Source: Holophagales bacterium (lineage in GTDB: Bacteria > Acidobacteriota > Thermoanaerobaculia > UBA5066). Taken from it: a stretch of 64,000 nucleotides of DNA. The notes under the pieces were generated by a model, which did no database searches, was not told where the DNA came from, and saw nothing but the letters and a program-made list of their open reading frames with translations. The stretch spans positions 209,151 to 273,150 of the forward strand of contig JADJVF010000002.1 in the NCBI GenBank assembly GCA_016716705.1, in the 5' to 3' direction. The position numbers were made by a program, and so were the translations under genes. Positions within the stretch are counted from its first letter, which is position 1, and each line of letters starts with the position of its first letter. This document shows positions 55,801 to 64,000 of the stretch, one piece after another.

Positions 55801-56378
55801 TCCAGCTCCTTCAGCCGGGCGAGGGAGGCGTTGATCGCCTGCGTCTTGCCCCTCTCCCTGAAGAGGTTCCCCGCCTCCGCCTCGATCGCGTCCAGCCGCG
55901 CCGAGAGCCCCGAGAGGCCGGACGTGGCCTGCAGCACCGCCCGGCCGACGTCGCCTCCGCTCCGGAGGAGGTCCATCGCCCCCTCGGCGAGCCGCCCGGG
56001 GTCGAGGCCGAAGCTCCGCTCGAAGAAGTCCCGCTCGGCGCCCCCGAGGAACGGAACGAGGACGTCGCGCGCCAGCGCGTGCCCGGCCGCGTCGAGGAGG
56101 TCGCTCCCGCTCCGCCCCTTGCGGCGGACGAGCTCGAGCGTCCGGCCGTCGCGCGCGGAGATCGAGGCGCGGATCCGGAGGGCGTCGTAGGGGTGCAGGA
56201 AGTTGTCGGCCGTCTGCGCGGGGACTCCGAAGAGGAGGTCGCCGACGGCCCGGAGCGCCGACGACTTGCCCGCCTCGTTCGGCCCGAAGACGACGTGCAG
56301 GCCCGCCGCCCGGTCGAAGTCGATCGAGACGTTCGTGAAGGGGCCGTAGGCGACGAGGTCGAGGCGGTCGAGCCTCAC
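52866..56378 (-). CDS. SbcC/YhaN-type SMC-like ATPase
   Basis: The 1170-residue protein has the N-terminal RLDRLDLVAYGPF and Walker A FGPNEAGKSS (residues 32-40), a very long alpha-helical coiled-coil middle rich in Glu/Arg/Ala, and the C-terminal signature LSDGTRDQLFLALRLA with Walker B FVADDLLVSFDDERA and FTHHRHVVDLA. This is the SMC/Rad50-like partner of the downstream metallophosphoesterase; together they cut and process DNA ends and hairpins. A Zn-hook Cys-x-x-Cys was not identified in the coil, which fits YhaN-type rather than SbcC. The GTG start overlaps the sbcD stop as GTGA. Confidence 0.88.
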   Translation of the reverse strand: MRLDRLDLVAYGPFTNVSIDFDRAAGLHVVFGPNEAGKSSALRAVGDLLFGVPAQTADNFLHPYDALRIRASISARDGRTLELVRRKGRSGSDLLDAAGHALARDVLVPFLGGAERDFFERSFGLDPGRLAEGAMDLLRSGGDVGRAVLQATSGLSGLSARLDAIEAEAGNLFRERGKTQAINASLARLKELERETKEQSQSAESWRSLDEELAKVRLEVARLLELRTANEVEWQRLSRIQRALPLLARRARAQSALERLASVPVLSAEFDRTGQLAREELLRAATAEEGLARDVESLEKEVSRFPAAGKILERAARIEELHLECGTMREFLKDLPKRDAELREATAQAARLAAEIAPALGLDALLEAPPSRPARKALRASAGRARGLRDRLAREERELAAARESIRAAKEKLSSLGPAVDPAPLAKALQDCRRGGDPVEGLEKAERAERKARKALDESLASLPGWAPRGADALAALAAAPEALIDAFQKRFAALEKDEGDLASARSSLAAQRADLESERGRLAARGALPTREAVGGARERRTKGWRLVRRVYVEREPGAEDEARLFDPERPLVDAFESSVEAADGAADRLVDSATIAAEDAELVRQLRKIDEALAECGRRGEELGARRSALESEWRAAWPADGVPPGPPAAMKEWLRARSRTLEHLEAHRAAAAEVDVARSALDRARGALVAAAALVRPGGPPPPAAYLAAEAFVEEMRRGLEKASVERGKLEAAIETATAKAASLEAAAAQARAALEEWKASWGEEVRVLWRPATVSTEEVEGILEACDEFDALAGRVPGLRDRVQKMQSRLEEFAASVGTLCAEVAPDLRQSEAVVAATALNERLAAEREAEGKRARDRESLAKRRVKLAEERGKGEAARRKVEAICREAGCAGEAELSARLEQLAEKRGVLKELEQAENELVLVGAGRSPADLAAECAGVDGDALPALLEKAGDERKELDGKIGTQHRREGELGQSLEAANGGDAAATRGQEAAGVRARIEEDARRWLRLRACAFLLRRAIDGWRRENQDPLLVEATQLFSSLTGGRFVSLLAEVDDDGNPVIVAERAEGRRVPMSGLSDGTRDQLFLALRLASVRRWAKDAEPLPFVADDLLVSFDDERAAAALRTLAEFGSEVQVILFTHHRHVVDLAKAHLAPDVFRVHELKG

Positions 56379-57634
56379 GGCCGCTCCTCCCCCTCGACGA
56401 GCATCGGCACCAGCGTCGCCTCCACCTCGGCGAGGAACGCCTCCACCTTTCCCGGCTCCGCCGCGTCGAACAGCCGCCCGTCCTCCCCGAGGCCGGCCGG
56501 GAGCTTCTCGAGGAGCGGGCGCAGCTCCTCCGCGAGGGCCTTCAGCGTCTCCGGGTCGAAGGCGGCGTCGTGGACGGTGCGGGCCACGTGCCCGAGCGCG
56601 TCCTTCCGCTCCCGCGCCTTCGCGAGGTCGACCTCGGGAAGCGTCCGGACGACGACCTTCTCCACCCAGACCTCCCCGCTCACGTCCGCGGCGGCGGCCC
56701 TCACGCTCGCCTCCGTCGCCGCCAGGTCGCGCACCAGCGCCACGTGCACCGGCCCGCGCCCCGTCAGCCGCACCCGCGCGGCGACGAGCCGCCCCGCGCT
56801 CGCGCCCGCGGCCGCCTCGAGCGCGCGCTGGACGAGCGTCGCCGCGTCGTCGGGGCTGCGGGCGGGGGAGACGTCCACGGAGAGGTCGTGCCAGCGGGCC
56901 ACGTCGGCGGCGACCGGCTCGACCGACCTCACCTCCGTCCCTTCCGCGGTGACGACGACGAACCCCTTCTCGCCCGTCTCGCGGACGCTGCGCCCCTGGA
57001 GGTTCCCGGGGAAGACGATCCACGGGTCGCGCGAGACCACCTCGGCCCGGTGCACGTGGCCGAGCGCCCAGTACGCGTACCCCTTCGAGGCGAGGCGGTC
57101 CGCCGTCGTCGGGGCGTAGGGGGCGTGGTCGGGCCGGCCGGCGAGCGCCGTGTGGAGGAGGCCGACGTTCAGGAGGCCCGGGAGGGCCCGCGGGTAGGCC
57201 GCGGCGAGGTCCTCGCCGACGTCCCTCTTCGCGAAGCTCTGGCCGTGCACCGCGAGGCCGAGCCGCTCGTCGACGGAGGTCTGGGGCGCGTCGTGGGAGA
57301 GGAGCGTGACGTTCTCGGGCAGCTTCAGCCGGCGCGTGATGACGCTCGCGGCGTCGTGGTTGCCGAGGACGGCCCAGACCCGGATCCCCGCCTCGCGGAG
57401 CCGCGCGAGCTGCTTGACGAAGAAGAGGCCCGTGTTGAAGTCCTGCCAGTCGCCGTCGTACACGTCGCCCGCGAGGAGCAGCGCGTCGACGCGCTCCTCG
57501 AGGCAGTGGTCGACGAGGTTCACGAACGCCCGCCGCGTCGCGACGCGCAGGTCCGCGCTCGGCGCGCCGTCGTACCGGTCGAGCCCCCGGAGCGGGCTGT
57601 CGAGGTGGATGTCCGCCGCGTGGACGAGCTTCAT
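56375..57634 (-). CDS. SbcD/YhaO-type metallophosphoesterase (DNA nuclease)
   Basis: The 419-residue protein has all phosphoesterase motifs: AADIHLDSPL (Asp8, His10), LLLAGDVYDGDW, VWAVLGNHDAAS, LLHTALAG and ALGHVHRAEV. Mre11/SbcD/YhaO members bind two metals and cut DNA ends with the Rad50/SbcC/YhaN ATPase. ATG at 57634; the stop overlaps the ATPase start (GTGA), so the pair is coupled. It is divergent from the helicase gene, separated by 293 bases. Confidence 0.9.
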   Translation of the reverse strand: MKLVHAADIHLDSPLRGLDRYDGAPSADLRVATRRAFVNLVDHCLEERVDALLLAGDVYDGDWQDFNTGLFFVKQLARLREAGIRVWAVLGNHDAASVITRRLKLPENVTLLSHDAPQTSVDERLGLAVHGQSFAKRDVGEDLAAAYPRALPGLLNVGLLHTALAGRPDHAPYAPTTADRLASKGYAYWALGHVHRAEVVSRDPWIVFPGNLQGRSVRETGEKGFVVVTAEGTEVRSVEPVAADVARWHDLSVDVSPARSPDDAATLVQRALEAAAGASAGRLVAARVRLTGRGPVHVALVRDLAATEASVRAAAADVSGEVWVEKVVVRTLPEVDLAKARERKDALGHVARTVHDAAFDPETLKALAEELRPLLEKLPAGLGEDGRLFDAAEPGKVEAFLAEVEATLVPMLVEGEERP

Positions 57635-57751
57635 CCTGCGTCTCCTCCAGGGTCGTCGTCCGTGGCGGGCGGCTCCGGCGGGTTACCCGGAGCCGCGCGC
57701 CACGCGAGGGCGATCGTACGGGCAACGGTGCGACAGATGGCGTCTCACGTC

Positions 57752-57934
57752 GAACGCCTCCCCGCGGGCACGGTCCTCGCCCCGCATCGACCAGCACGCC
57801 GGGCAGAAGTCGAAGACGAGCCCCTCGTCCTCCGGTTCGCCCGGGAACCGGTCGCAGCCGCGGGTATCCATCTCGGAATCGGACCTGCCTATGATGAGCG
57901 GACCGGGATTCCCGGCCGGCTGACCTGATGCCAT
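57752..57934 (-). pseudogene. Remnant of a Zn-ribbon/Sel1-type gene (copy B of the flanking repeat)
   Basis: The minus-strand frame encodes CDRFPGEPEDEGLVFDFCPACWSMRG, nearly the same as the Zn-ribbon of the Sel1-repeat protein at 52.5 kb, but neither the upstream nor the downstream parts of that protein are present. Positions 57752-57860 align with 52459-52567. It is best seen as a gene fragment left by duplication or recombination. The rest of the 57635-57927 gap holds no other recognised feature beyond start regions of the two divergent genes. Confidence 0.65.
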
Positions 57935-60900
57935 CCGTATTCACCGACCGCCCACGAAGCGAGTGGATCGCGCACAACGAGCTTGCCTTCGCCATTCGCG
58001 ACGGCTTTCCCGTGAGCCCGGGTCACACCCTCGTCGTTCCGTTTCGCGAGGTCGCGACGTGGTTCGAGGCGAGCGCCGACGAGAAGGTGGCGATCTTCCA
58101 GCTCGTCGACACCGTGAAGGCTCTCCTCGACGAAGAGCTTCACCCGGACGGCTACAACGTTGGATTCAACGCGGGCGCAGCGGCCGGGCAGACCGTGCCT
58201 CACCTCCATGTCCACGTGATCCCCGCTTCTCCGGCGACGTGCCGGACCCGCGCGGCGGCGTCCGTCACACGATCCCGGGCCGGGGGAACTACCTTTCACT
58301 GAAGGCGTCCCCTCTCGCGACCGGAGGGACGAAGGATCCGTTCCTCGCCCACATCCGGCCGCTCTTCGAGAAGGCGGAGAGACTCTCGATCGTGGCCGCG
58401 TTCGTTCAGGACAGCGGTCTCGAGCTGATCCGGGACGATCTTGCCGCGCTTCGCGCCAGGGGCAGTTCGGTTCGGCTGCTGACCGGGGACTACCTCGCGA
58501 TCACGCAGACCGTCGCCCTCGAGCGCCTCCTCGGATGGGAGGCTGTCTGGTCGGAACCTCTCGAATCCGAGGCTGCGGGCGGTTCCCCCATGGGGTTCCT
58601 CGAAACGCGGGTCGTGGAGACGGCGAAGCTGACACCGGCCGGAACGGCGTTCCACCCGAAGAGCTGGATCTTCGAAGGCATCGAAGCGGGCACCGGATTC
58701 GTAGGAAGTAGCAACCTCTCCCGTTCGGCCCTGTACGGCGGTATCGAATGGAACCTTCGGGTCGACCGCGCTGTCGTACCCGACGCCTGGAATCGTCTGC
58801 TCACCGGGTTCGAGGAACTGTGGGGTATCGCCACTCCGCTCACGTCGGAATGGCTGTCCGGCTACGAACAGCGCACACGGGCCACCCCGATGCCGCTCCC
58901 TCCAGAGGAGGAGGCCGAAGAACCTGAGGAGCCGTTTCCCGTTCCGCATGGACTCCAGGAGAGAGCGCTCGAGGCGCTTCGGCAATCTCGAAATGACGGC
59001 CGAGGCCGCGCGCTCGTCCTTCTTGCAACCGGCCTTGGCAAGACGTGGCTCGCGGCCTTTGACGCTGCAACAATTGCCGAGCAGCAGGGGCGCTTTCCCA
59101 GAGTTCTCTTCGTCGCGCACCGGTCCGAGATCCTCGAACAGGCCGCTGCCACGTTTGGCCGGATGGCGCGCCATCTGGGCGAAACCCCTCGGATCTCGTG
59201 GCTGGTCGGGAGCGACGGGGATCTCGAAGGCGACCTCGTCTTCGCCTCCGTGCAGAAGCTCTCTCGCCCCGAGCATCTGGCGAAGCTCGACGAGAACACC
59301 TTCGACTACGTCGTCGTCGACGAGGTCCACCACGCCACGGCCGACAGCTACCGGCGCATCCTCGCCCGCGTCCGGTCCGGGTTCGTCCTCGGCCTCACAG
59401 CCACGCCCGACCGGGCCGACGACGCCGACGTGCGCGGCCTCTTCGACGACCACGTCGCGTTCGAGGCTGGCCTCGGCGCCGGAGTCGAACAGGGTCTTCT
59501 CTGCCCCTTCCAGTACTGGGGAGTGAAGGACACCGTCGACTACGAAAACATTCCGTGGAGGAACACTCGCTTCGACCTGGAGGCCCTCACGGAGGCCGCC
59601 GCCACTGAGGCACGGATGGCTCGCCTCTGGGAGGCCTGGCAGGGACACGCCGGCTCTCGGTCTCTGGTCTTCTGTTGCTCCGTGCGGCACGCGTCCTTCG
59701 TCCACGCATGGCTTGCCGAACAGGGGGTTCGGTGCGCCGTCGTCACCGCCGACACTGCGATGGAGGAGAGACGAGCCGCCCTCGAGAGCCTTCGACAGGG
59801 CAACCTCGACGCCATATGTGCGGTCGACCTCTTCAACGAGGGGGTCGACCTCCCCGGCGTCGACAGGGTCGTCATGCTTCGGCCGACCGAGTCCCCGGTC
59901 CTCTTCCTCCAGCAGCTCGGGCGCGGCCTCCGCAAGGCCGAGGGAAAGAGCCACCTCACGGTCATCGATTTCGTCGGGAACCATCGCGTGTTCCTCGATC
60001 GGGTCCGCCTCCTGCTTTGTCCTTGGACGCAAGGTCGTCATGCTCCGCGAGTTCCTCACCGGAGCCGAGAAGCCCGAGCTTCCGCCGGCTGCTCCGTGGA
60101 CATCGAGCTGGAGGCCGTGGACCTCCTCGGAAGCTCCTGCCGCGGGCGAGAGCGAGGTGATCCGTGCCTACAGGAGCTGCGGACGCTCGAGGCTCCCGGC
60201 CCACCGCGGGGGAGATGTACCGGCTCGGATACCTTCCGTCCCGACTCCGCGGGCTGGTTCGCGTTCGTGGCCGCGGAGTCCGACCTCCAGCCCGAAGAGG
60301 CCGCAGCGTTTGCGGCTGCCAAGGCGTGGTTCGAAGAACTCGAGAAGACCGCCATGGCGAAGGGCTTCAAGATGGTCGTTCTCGAGGCCCTCATCGAAGC
60401 GGACGCCCTGACGACCGGCCTCCCCGTCGAGGACCTTTCGAGGCGTTGCCACGCCTTGATCGCTCGATCACCAGAGCTCCTCAGAGACATCGAGGGAGTC
60501 GACCGGTTCCCCGATCCGCTCAACCGGACTGGTCCGTCTGGCTCGGCTACTGGCGCGAGAACCCGATACGCGCGTGGACGCAGGCCCACAGCGGCGCTGG
60601 TTCCGGGTCGAGGACGACCGCTTCGTCCCGAACCTGCCGTTCGGCGAGGGATCCGTGTCGGCCTTCGTCTCCATGACACGCGAACTGGTGGATTACCGCC
60701 TCGCGCAGTACCGGCAGCGATATAAGACGGCCGGCCCTACCGGGTCCTTCACCTGCAAGGTCACCTGGAACCAGCGCGACCCGATCCTGAAGCTCCCGTC
60801 GAGAGTCGAACGCCCCGACCTCCCCATGGGCGAGACCGATGTCAGGGCTCCGAACGGCGCGATGTGGCGATTCCGGTTCGCGAAGGAATTCTGCAACGTC

Positions 60901-61790
60901 GCCCGACCGGTCGGAACAGACCGGAACCAACTCCCCTGACCTCCTTCGCACCTGGTTCCGACCGAGCGCCGGGAACCCGGGCACGAACTTCCACGCCACC
61001 TTCCGGGCGACGCCCGACGGACTCTGGGTCGAGCCATCAGGCCAGGTGGTTCAGCTCCCGAGTCGTTCGCAGGTTCCCGCCTTCCCGACTCCTCGGGCCG
61101 CGGCGGGAGCCGCCCGCGGTCGACTCCTGGGACGACGACGGGCAGCCGAACCCCAGGATCCGAGGCCGAGGAGGTTCAGCTTCCCGTCGGCAAGGAAGAC
61201 GGCAGGCTCTTTCGCGGTCCGCGCCTCCGGGTCATCCATGGACGGCGGCGACCATCCGATCCGCGATGGCGACTGGGTCGTGCTGCGGTGGGCGCGCGGA
61301 GAGGCTCTGAAGAACCTCCACTATTCGAGCAAGCCAGCCCTCATCGAGAACCGCGACGTTTCGGGCGAAGCTGGATACCAGCTGAAGCGCGTCGTCCGCG
61401 AAGAAGGCCGTTGGCTCCTGCGTTCGAACAACCCGGAGATGCCGGACTTCGAGGCTACCGAGGAGACGAGACCGATCGCGGTCCTGCAGCAGGTGATCCG
61501 GCCGGAGGACCTAGCGCCGTCTGCCGGGGATCTGATTCAAGAAGCCTCCCTGGCGTCGGCCTTCGGCCTCGACGAGAGTCCGCGCGAAGGTCACGTCGGC
61601 GGGCCATCTCTTCTTCTTCGTGGCGGAACCCGAGCATTCAAGGCGCCCGACAGGCTGGCCCGGCCAGCCTCCGGCCGACCCGGCGAGACGGCGTTCGTCC
61701 TCACCCGCAGCGCGCGGCGAAGCCGTGGCGCTACTGCGGCGTCGGACGGTGGCGGGCCGACGAGGGTCTCTGGGAGATCCGGAGCTCGAC
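57928..61790 (+). pseudogene. HIT / HKD-nuclease / SF2-helicase / S24-peptidase polypeptide, broken by many frameshifts
   Basis: Joining frames gives one protein of roughly 1280 residues. Domains in order: a HIT domain (HTLVVPFREVATWF, histidine triad HLHVHVIP near 58200); a phospholipase D/HKD nuclease (TAFHPKSWIFEG and GSSNLSRSAL); an SF2 helicase (ATGLGKTW Walker A, VDEVHHATADSYRR, GLTATPDRADD, FNEGVDLPGVDRVVML, QQLGRGLRKAEGKSH, 58980-59990); a C-terminal region (LREFLTGAEKPELP, GWFAFVAAESDLQPEE, RWFRVEDDRFVPNLPFGEGSVS, DLLRTWFRPSAGNPGTNFHATF); and a LexA/S24-like peptidase (VRASGSSMDGGDHPIRDGDWVVL, Lys in QLKRVV, LLRSNNPEMP). The first half is broken once (missing C at 58221-58224, just after HVIP). 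At least a dozen single-base indels follow from about 60021 on (e.g. near 60082, 60133, 60171, 60243, 60524, 60583, 60935). The 3' end abuts the IS21 element. Confidence 0.75.
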
Positions 61791-61810
61791 TGTGTCAGGC
61801 GCCACTTAAA

Positions 61811-61842
61811 CTGACCCCCTTGCGACAGCAATCCTGACCCCC
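61811..61842. repeat. Terminal transposase-binding repeats of the IS21 element
   Basis: CTGACCCCC occurs at 61811-61819 and again at 61834-61842. Tandem copies of a short motif near the tip are typical of IS21-type ends and are bound by the transposase. Mirror copies should be found at the right end beyond 64000. Confidence 0.6.
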
Positions 61843-61869
61843 CGGCGGAGCTCCGAGAAGGAGGCCGGG

Positions 61870-63153
61870 ATGACGGACGGGATAGGGGTAGAAGCGCTCC
61901 GGCGAGAGCCGGAGGTGGCGATGGTCGAACCGGAGGTGGTGGTGCGGATGCGAGTGCTGGCCGGACTGGGATGGGGCAGCAAGCGGATCTCACACGAGGT
62001 GGGAGTGGCGCGGAACACGGTGCGCCGCTATCTGCGGGGAGGCCTCGAGGCCGAGATCCAGGAACGTCCGCGCCGAAGGCGATTGAGCCGGTCGGTGCGG
62101 GCGGAGGCCGAGCGGCTGATGGAAGACGAAGCCGGTGGCAATGCCGTGGTCGTGCGGGACCTCCTGCTCGCGCGGGGCGTGACGGCGAGCGTGAGGACGG
62201 TGCAGCGGGCCGTGGAGGAGCGGCGCCGAAGGATGAACGCGGAAGCGCTGGCCACGGTGCGCTTCGAGACGCCGCCGGGTGAGCAGATGCAGGCCGACCT
62301 CGGGGAAAAGCGCATGAGGATCGGCGGGGAAAGGGTCAAGGTGATCTTCTTCGTGGCCGTCCTGAGCTACTCGCGACGGATCTTCGTGAAGTTGCTTGGA
62401 TCCGGGCGACAGGAAGAGTGGCTCTCGGCGCTGGCGGGGGCCTTCGAGCACTTCGGGGGCCTGCCGCGGACGATCCTGGTGGACAACGCGGGCCCGCTCG
62501 TCGCCAAGCACGACGTGAGGCGACGCGTCGTGACGCTGACGGAGGGCTTCGCGGCGTTCTGTCGGGACTGGGGAGTCACGCCGAGGGTCTGCCGTCCGTA
62601 CCGGGCCCGGACGAAGGGCAAGACCGAGAACGGTGTGGGTTTCGTGAAGAAGAACGGCCTGGCGGACAGGACTTTCGAGTCGATGACCTCGTTGCAGGCG
62701 CACCTCTCGGAGTGGTGCCACTTGGCCGACGGGAGGATTCACGGAACGACCGGAGAGAGGCCGACCGACCGCTACGAACAGAGAGAGGCGGCGGCTCTGC
62801 AGCCCTTGCCGATACGGAGCCTTCCCGTCCGGGAACGGCGTCTGCGCCGGCGGGTCGCCACCGACTGCCTCGTGGACGTGGACGCCGTGCGGTACAGCGT
62901 CCCGTATCGGCTCGTGAAGGAGAGCGTCGAGGTCCAGGTCCTGGAAGAGGAGGTTGTCGTTTTTCACGCAGGGTGTGAAGTGGCTCGTCACCGGCGAAGT
63001 CTTCAGGCCAGGCAGCGAGTCATCGACCCGGGCCATTACGACGGACTCTGGCGGCCGTGGGAGAAGGTGGCCGAGAGCGTCGCGCTCGAGGTGGCCTTTC
63101 CCGGGAGGACGCTGGCCGACTACGAAGCCGTGGTCGCCGGAGGACGGGCGTGA
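61870..63153 (+). CDS. istA: IS21-family transposase IstA
   Basis: The 427-residue transposase has an N-terminal helix-turn-helix (VVVRMRVLAGLGWGSKRISHEVGVARNTVRRYL) and a DDE integrase core: Asp in EQMQADLGEKRM, Asp in GLPRTILVDNAGPLV and Glu in RTKGKTENGVGFVKK. A C-terminal beta-barrel region follows (DCLVDVDAVRYSVPYRLV). The reading frame is intact. GAGAAGGAGGCCGGG precedes the ATG at 61870. Confidence 0.93.
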   Translation: MTDGIGVEALRREPEVAMVEPEVVVRMRVLAGLGWGSKRISHEVGVARNTVRRYLRGGLEAEIQERPRRRRLSRSVRAEAERLMEDEAGGNAVVVRDLLLARGVTASVRTVQRAVEERRRRMNAEALATVRFETPPGEQMQADLGEKRMRIGGERVKVIFFVAVLSYSRRIFVKLLGSGRQEEWLSALAGAFEHFGGLPRTILVDNAGPLVAKHDVRRRVVTLTEGFAAFCRDWGVTPRVCRPYRARTKGKTENGVGFVKKNGLADRTFESMTSLQAHLSEWCHLADGRIHGTTGERPTDRYEQREAAALQPLPIRSLPVRERRLRRRVATDCLVDVDAVRYSVPYRLVKESVEVQVLEEEVVVFHAGCEVARHRRSLQARQRVIDPGHYDGLWRPWEKVAESVALEVAFPGRTLADYEAVVAGGRA

Positions 63154-63931
63154 CGGAGCTCGTCCGGATCCGCGTCGAAGAACACCTGGTCCGCCTCCGG
63201 ATGGGATACGTCGCCCAGCGCCTGGATGCCCTCCTGAACGAGGCGGCCCGTCGGGAGCCGACCTATCTCGACTTCCTGGACGAGCTCCTGAAGGAAGAGG
63301 TGGGTCCAAGCAGCGCAAGCGGGTGGCGATGGGGATGACGATCGCGCACTTCCCCTCGGCCAAGACACTGGAGAGCTTCGACTTCCGCTTCCAGCCGTCC
63401 GCCGACCACAAGCTCGTCAAGGAGCTGGCCACGGCGCGCTTCATCAGCCAGGCCGAAAACGTCCTGATCCTCGGCCCGCCGGGCGTCGGGAAGACCCATC
63501 TGGCGATCGGTCTGGGTCGAGCGGCCGTCGAGGCGGGGCATACCGTCCTCTTCGTCTCGGCGACGGCCCTCATCGCCCACCTCTCGAAGGCCGAAGGCGA
63601 GGGCCGGCTCGGCGAACAGCTCGGCTTCTACGCCAAGCCGAAGCTGCTGGTCATCGACGAACTCGGATACCTGCCTTTCGAGAAGAGGAGTGCTCACCTG
63701 TTCTTCCAGCTCGTGGCCCGTCGTTACGAGCGCGGCAGCATCCTGCTGACCACCAACCAGAGCGTGGGCCAGTGGGGCACGGTCTTCGGCGACGACGTCC
63801 TGGCCGCGGCCATCCTCGACCGTCTCCTGCACCACAGCCACACGCTGCTGATCCAGGGCGAAAGCTACCGGCTCAAGCAGAAGAGCGCCGGGCTGATGGG
63901 ACGCGAGAACCCCGAGAGGGCACCGGCGTGA
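63150..63931 (+). CDS. istB: IS21-family ATP-binding helper IstB (frameshifted)
   Basis: IstB is the AAA+ helper that loads IstA on target DNA. The first frame gives VTELVRIRVEEHLVRLRMG ... YLDFLDELLKEEV; the second gives SKQRKRVAMGMTIAHFPSAKTLESFDF, Walker A ILGPPGVGKTHLAIGL, Walker B KLLVIDELGYLPFEK and LLTTNQSVGQWG. One base is missing in GGG at 63302-63304. Without correction the protein would stop after about 60 residues. GTG start overlapping the istA stop. Confidence 0.9.
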
Positions 63932-64000
63932 CGGAACAAGCCACCGGGCTATGGAAGCCGACGCCGCCTTTGGCGGCGAAGATCGCCCGCGATCTTCACA

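Larger units (their letters stand above)
61793..64000 (+). mobile_element. IS21-family insertion sequence (right end outside the window)
   Basis: The pair istA-istB, coupled by GTGA, defines the IS21 family. The left end is taken as TGTCAGGCGCC at 61793 (or TGTG at 61791), where homology of the upstream S24-type gene stops after GRWRADEGLWEI. Two copies of CTGACCCCC 23 bases apart lie within the first 50 bases, like the multiple terminal transposase sites of the family. The right end was not seen before 64000, so target duplication cannot be checked. Confidence 0.8.

Overview
The window is about 70% GC and densely coded on both strands, with short intergenic gaps and many GTG or TTG starts. 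Gene content suggests a Gram-negative-type, rod-shaped bacterium. The fused AmmeMemoRadiSam proteins, the large VPS10/sortilin-type secreted protein and the secreted sugar dehydrogenase with C-terminal repeats are typical of deep lineages such as Acidobacteriota (Thermoanaerobaculia-like). That placement is inference, not shown by any marker gene. No rRNA, tRNA or CRISPR array was seen.

Layout. 1-7034 (minus): a run ppiD-like, ruvA, ruvB, diacylglycerol kinase-like, then a secreted PQQ-type sugar dehydrogenase that runs off the left edge. 7173-15684 (plus): a FecR-domain protein, then the rod-shape cluster mreB-mreC-mreD-mrdA-rodA with rng. 15778-17170: a sigma-54-type promoter, a perfect intrinsic terminator and an Fe-S protein gene. 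17200-29652: an exported deiminase-like enzyme, a spermidine-synthase-like membrane protein, the AmmeMemoRadiSam pair, a VPS10 protein and two glycosyltransferases. 29710-42625: cyclophilin, Tex, PfpI, RecQ, topoisomerase III, sulfide:quinone oxidoreductase, a TrpB-like enzyme and a methyltransferase; four copies of a 56-57 bp perfect palindrome lie here, each at a gene 3' end. 42679-50373: signalling genes (GGDEF/EAL, SpoIIE-type phosphatase, NarX/NarL-type pair, degenerate receiver) leading into a Tat-exported metallo-beta-lactamase-fold protein. 50390-52767: a LOG-family enzyme, a higBA toxin-antitoxin pair and a Sel1-repeat protein. 52866-57634: an SbcC/SbcD-like (YhaN/YhaO) nuclease pair. 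57928-61790: remains of a very large HIT / HKD-nuclease / SF2-helicase / S24-peptidase polypeptide. 61793-end: an IS21-family element.

How they work together. The left half is housekeeping: recombination (RuvAB), envelope protein folding and the complete cell-elongation machine. The middle is DNA topology and repair (RecQ with topoisomerase III) and sulfide oxidation. The right 14 kb looks like an accessory island: toxin-antitoxin, nuclease pair, a multidomain helicase-nuclease with a defence-like architecture, and a transposon at its 3' end.

Caution on sequence quality. At least ten genes carry a single-base insertion or deletion, usually in or next to a G/C run and with no other damage (sugar dehydrogenase, ruvB, mreB, mreC, deiminase-like, spermidine-synthase-like, radical SAM, topB, istB). 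Essential genes are among them, so most are probably consensus errors in a draft or metagenomic assembly. From about 58.2 to 61.8 kb the density rises to roughly one every 250 bp; there real decay cannot be excluded. Coordinates of broken genes span the inferred whole gene.
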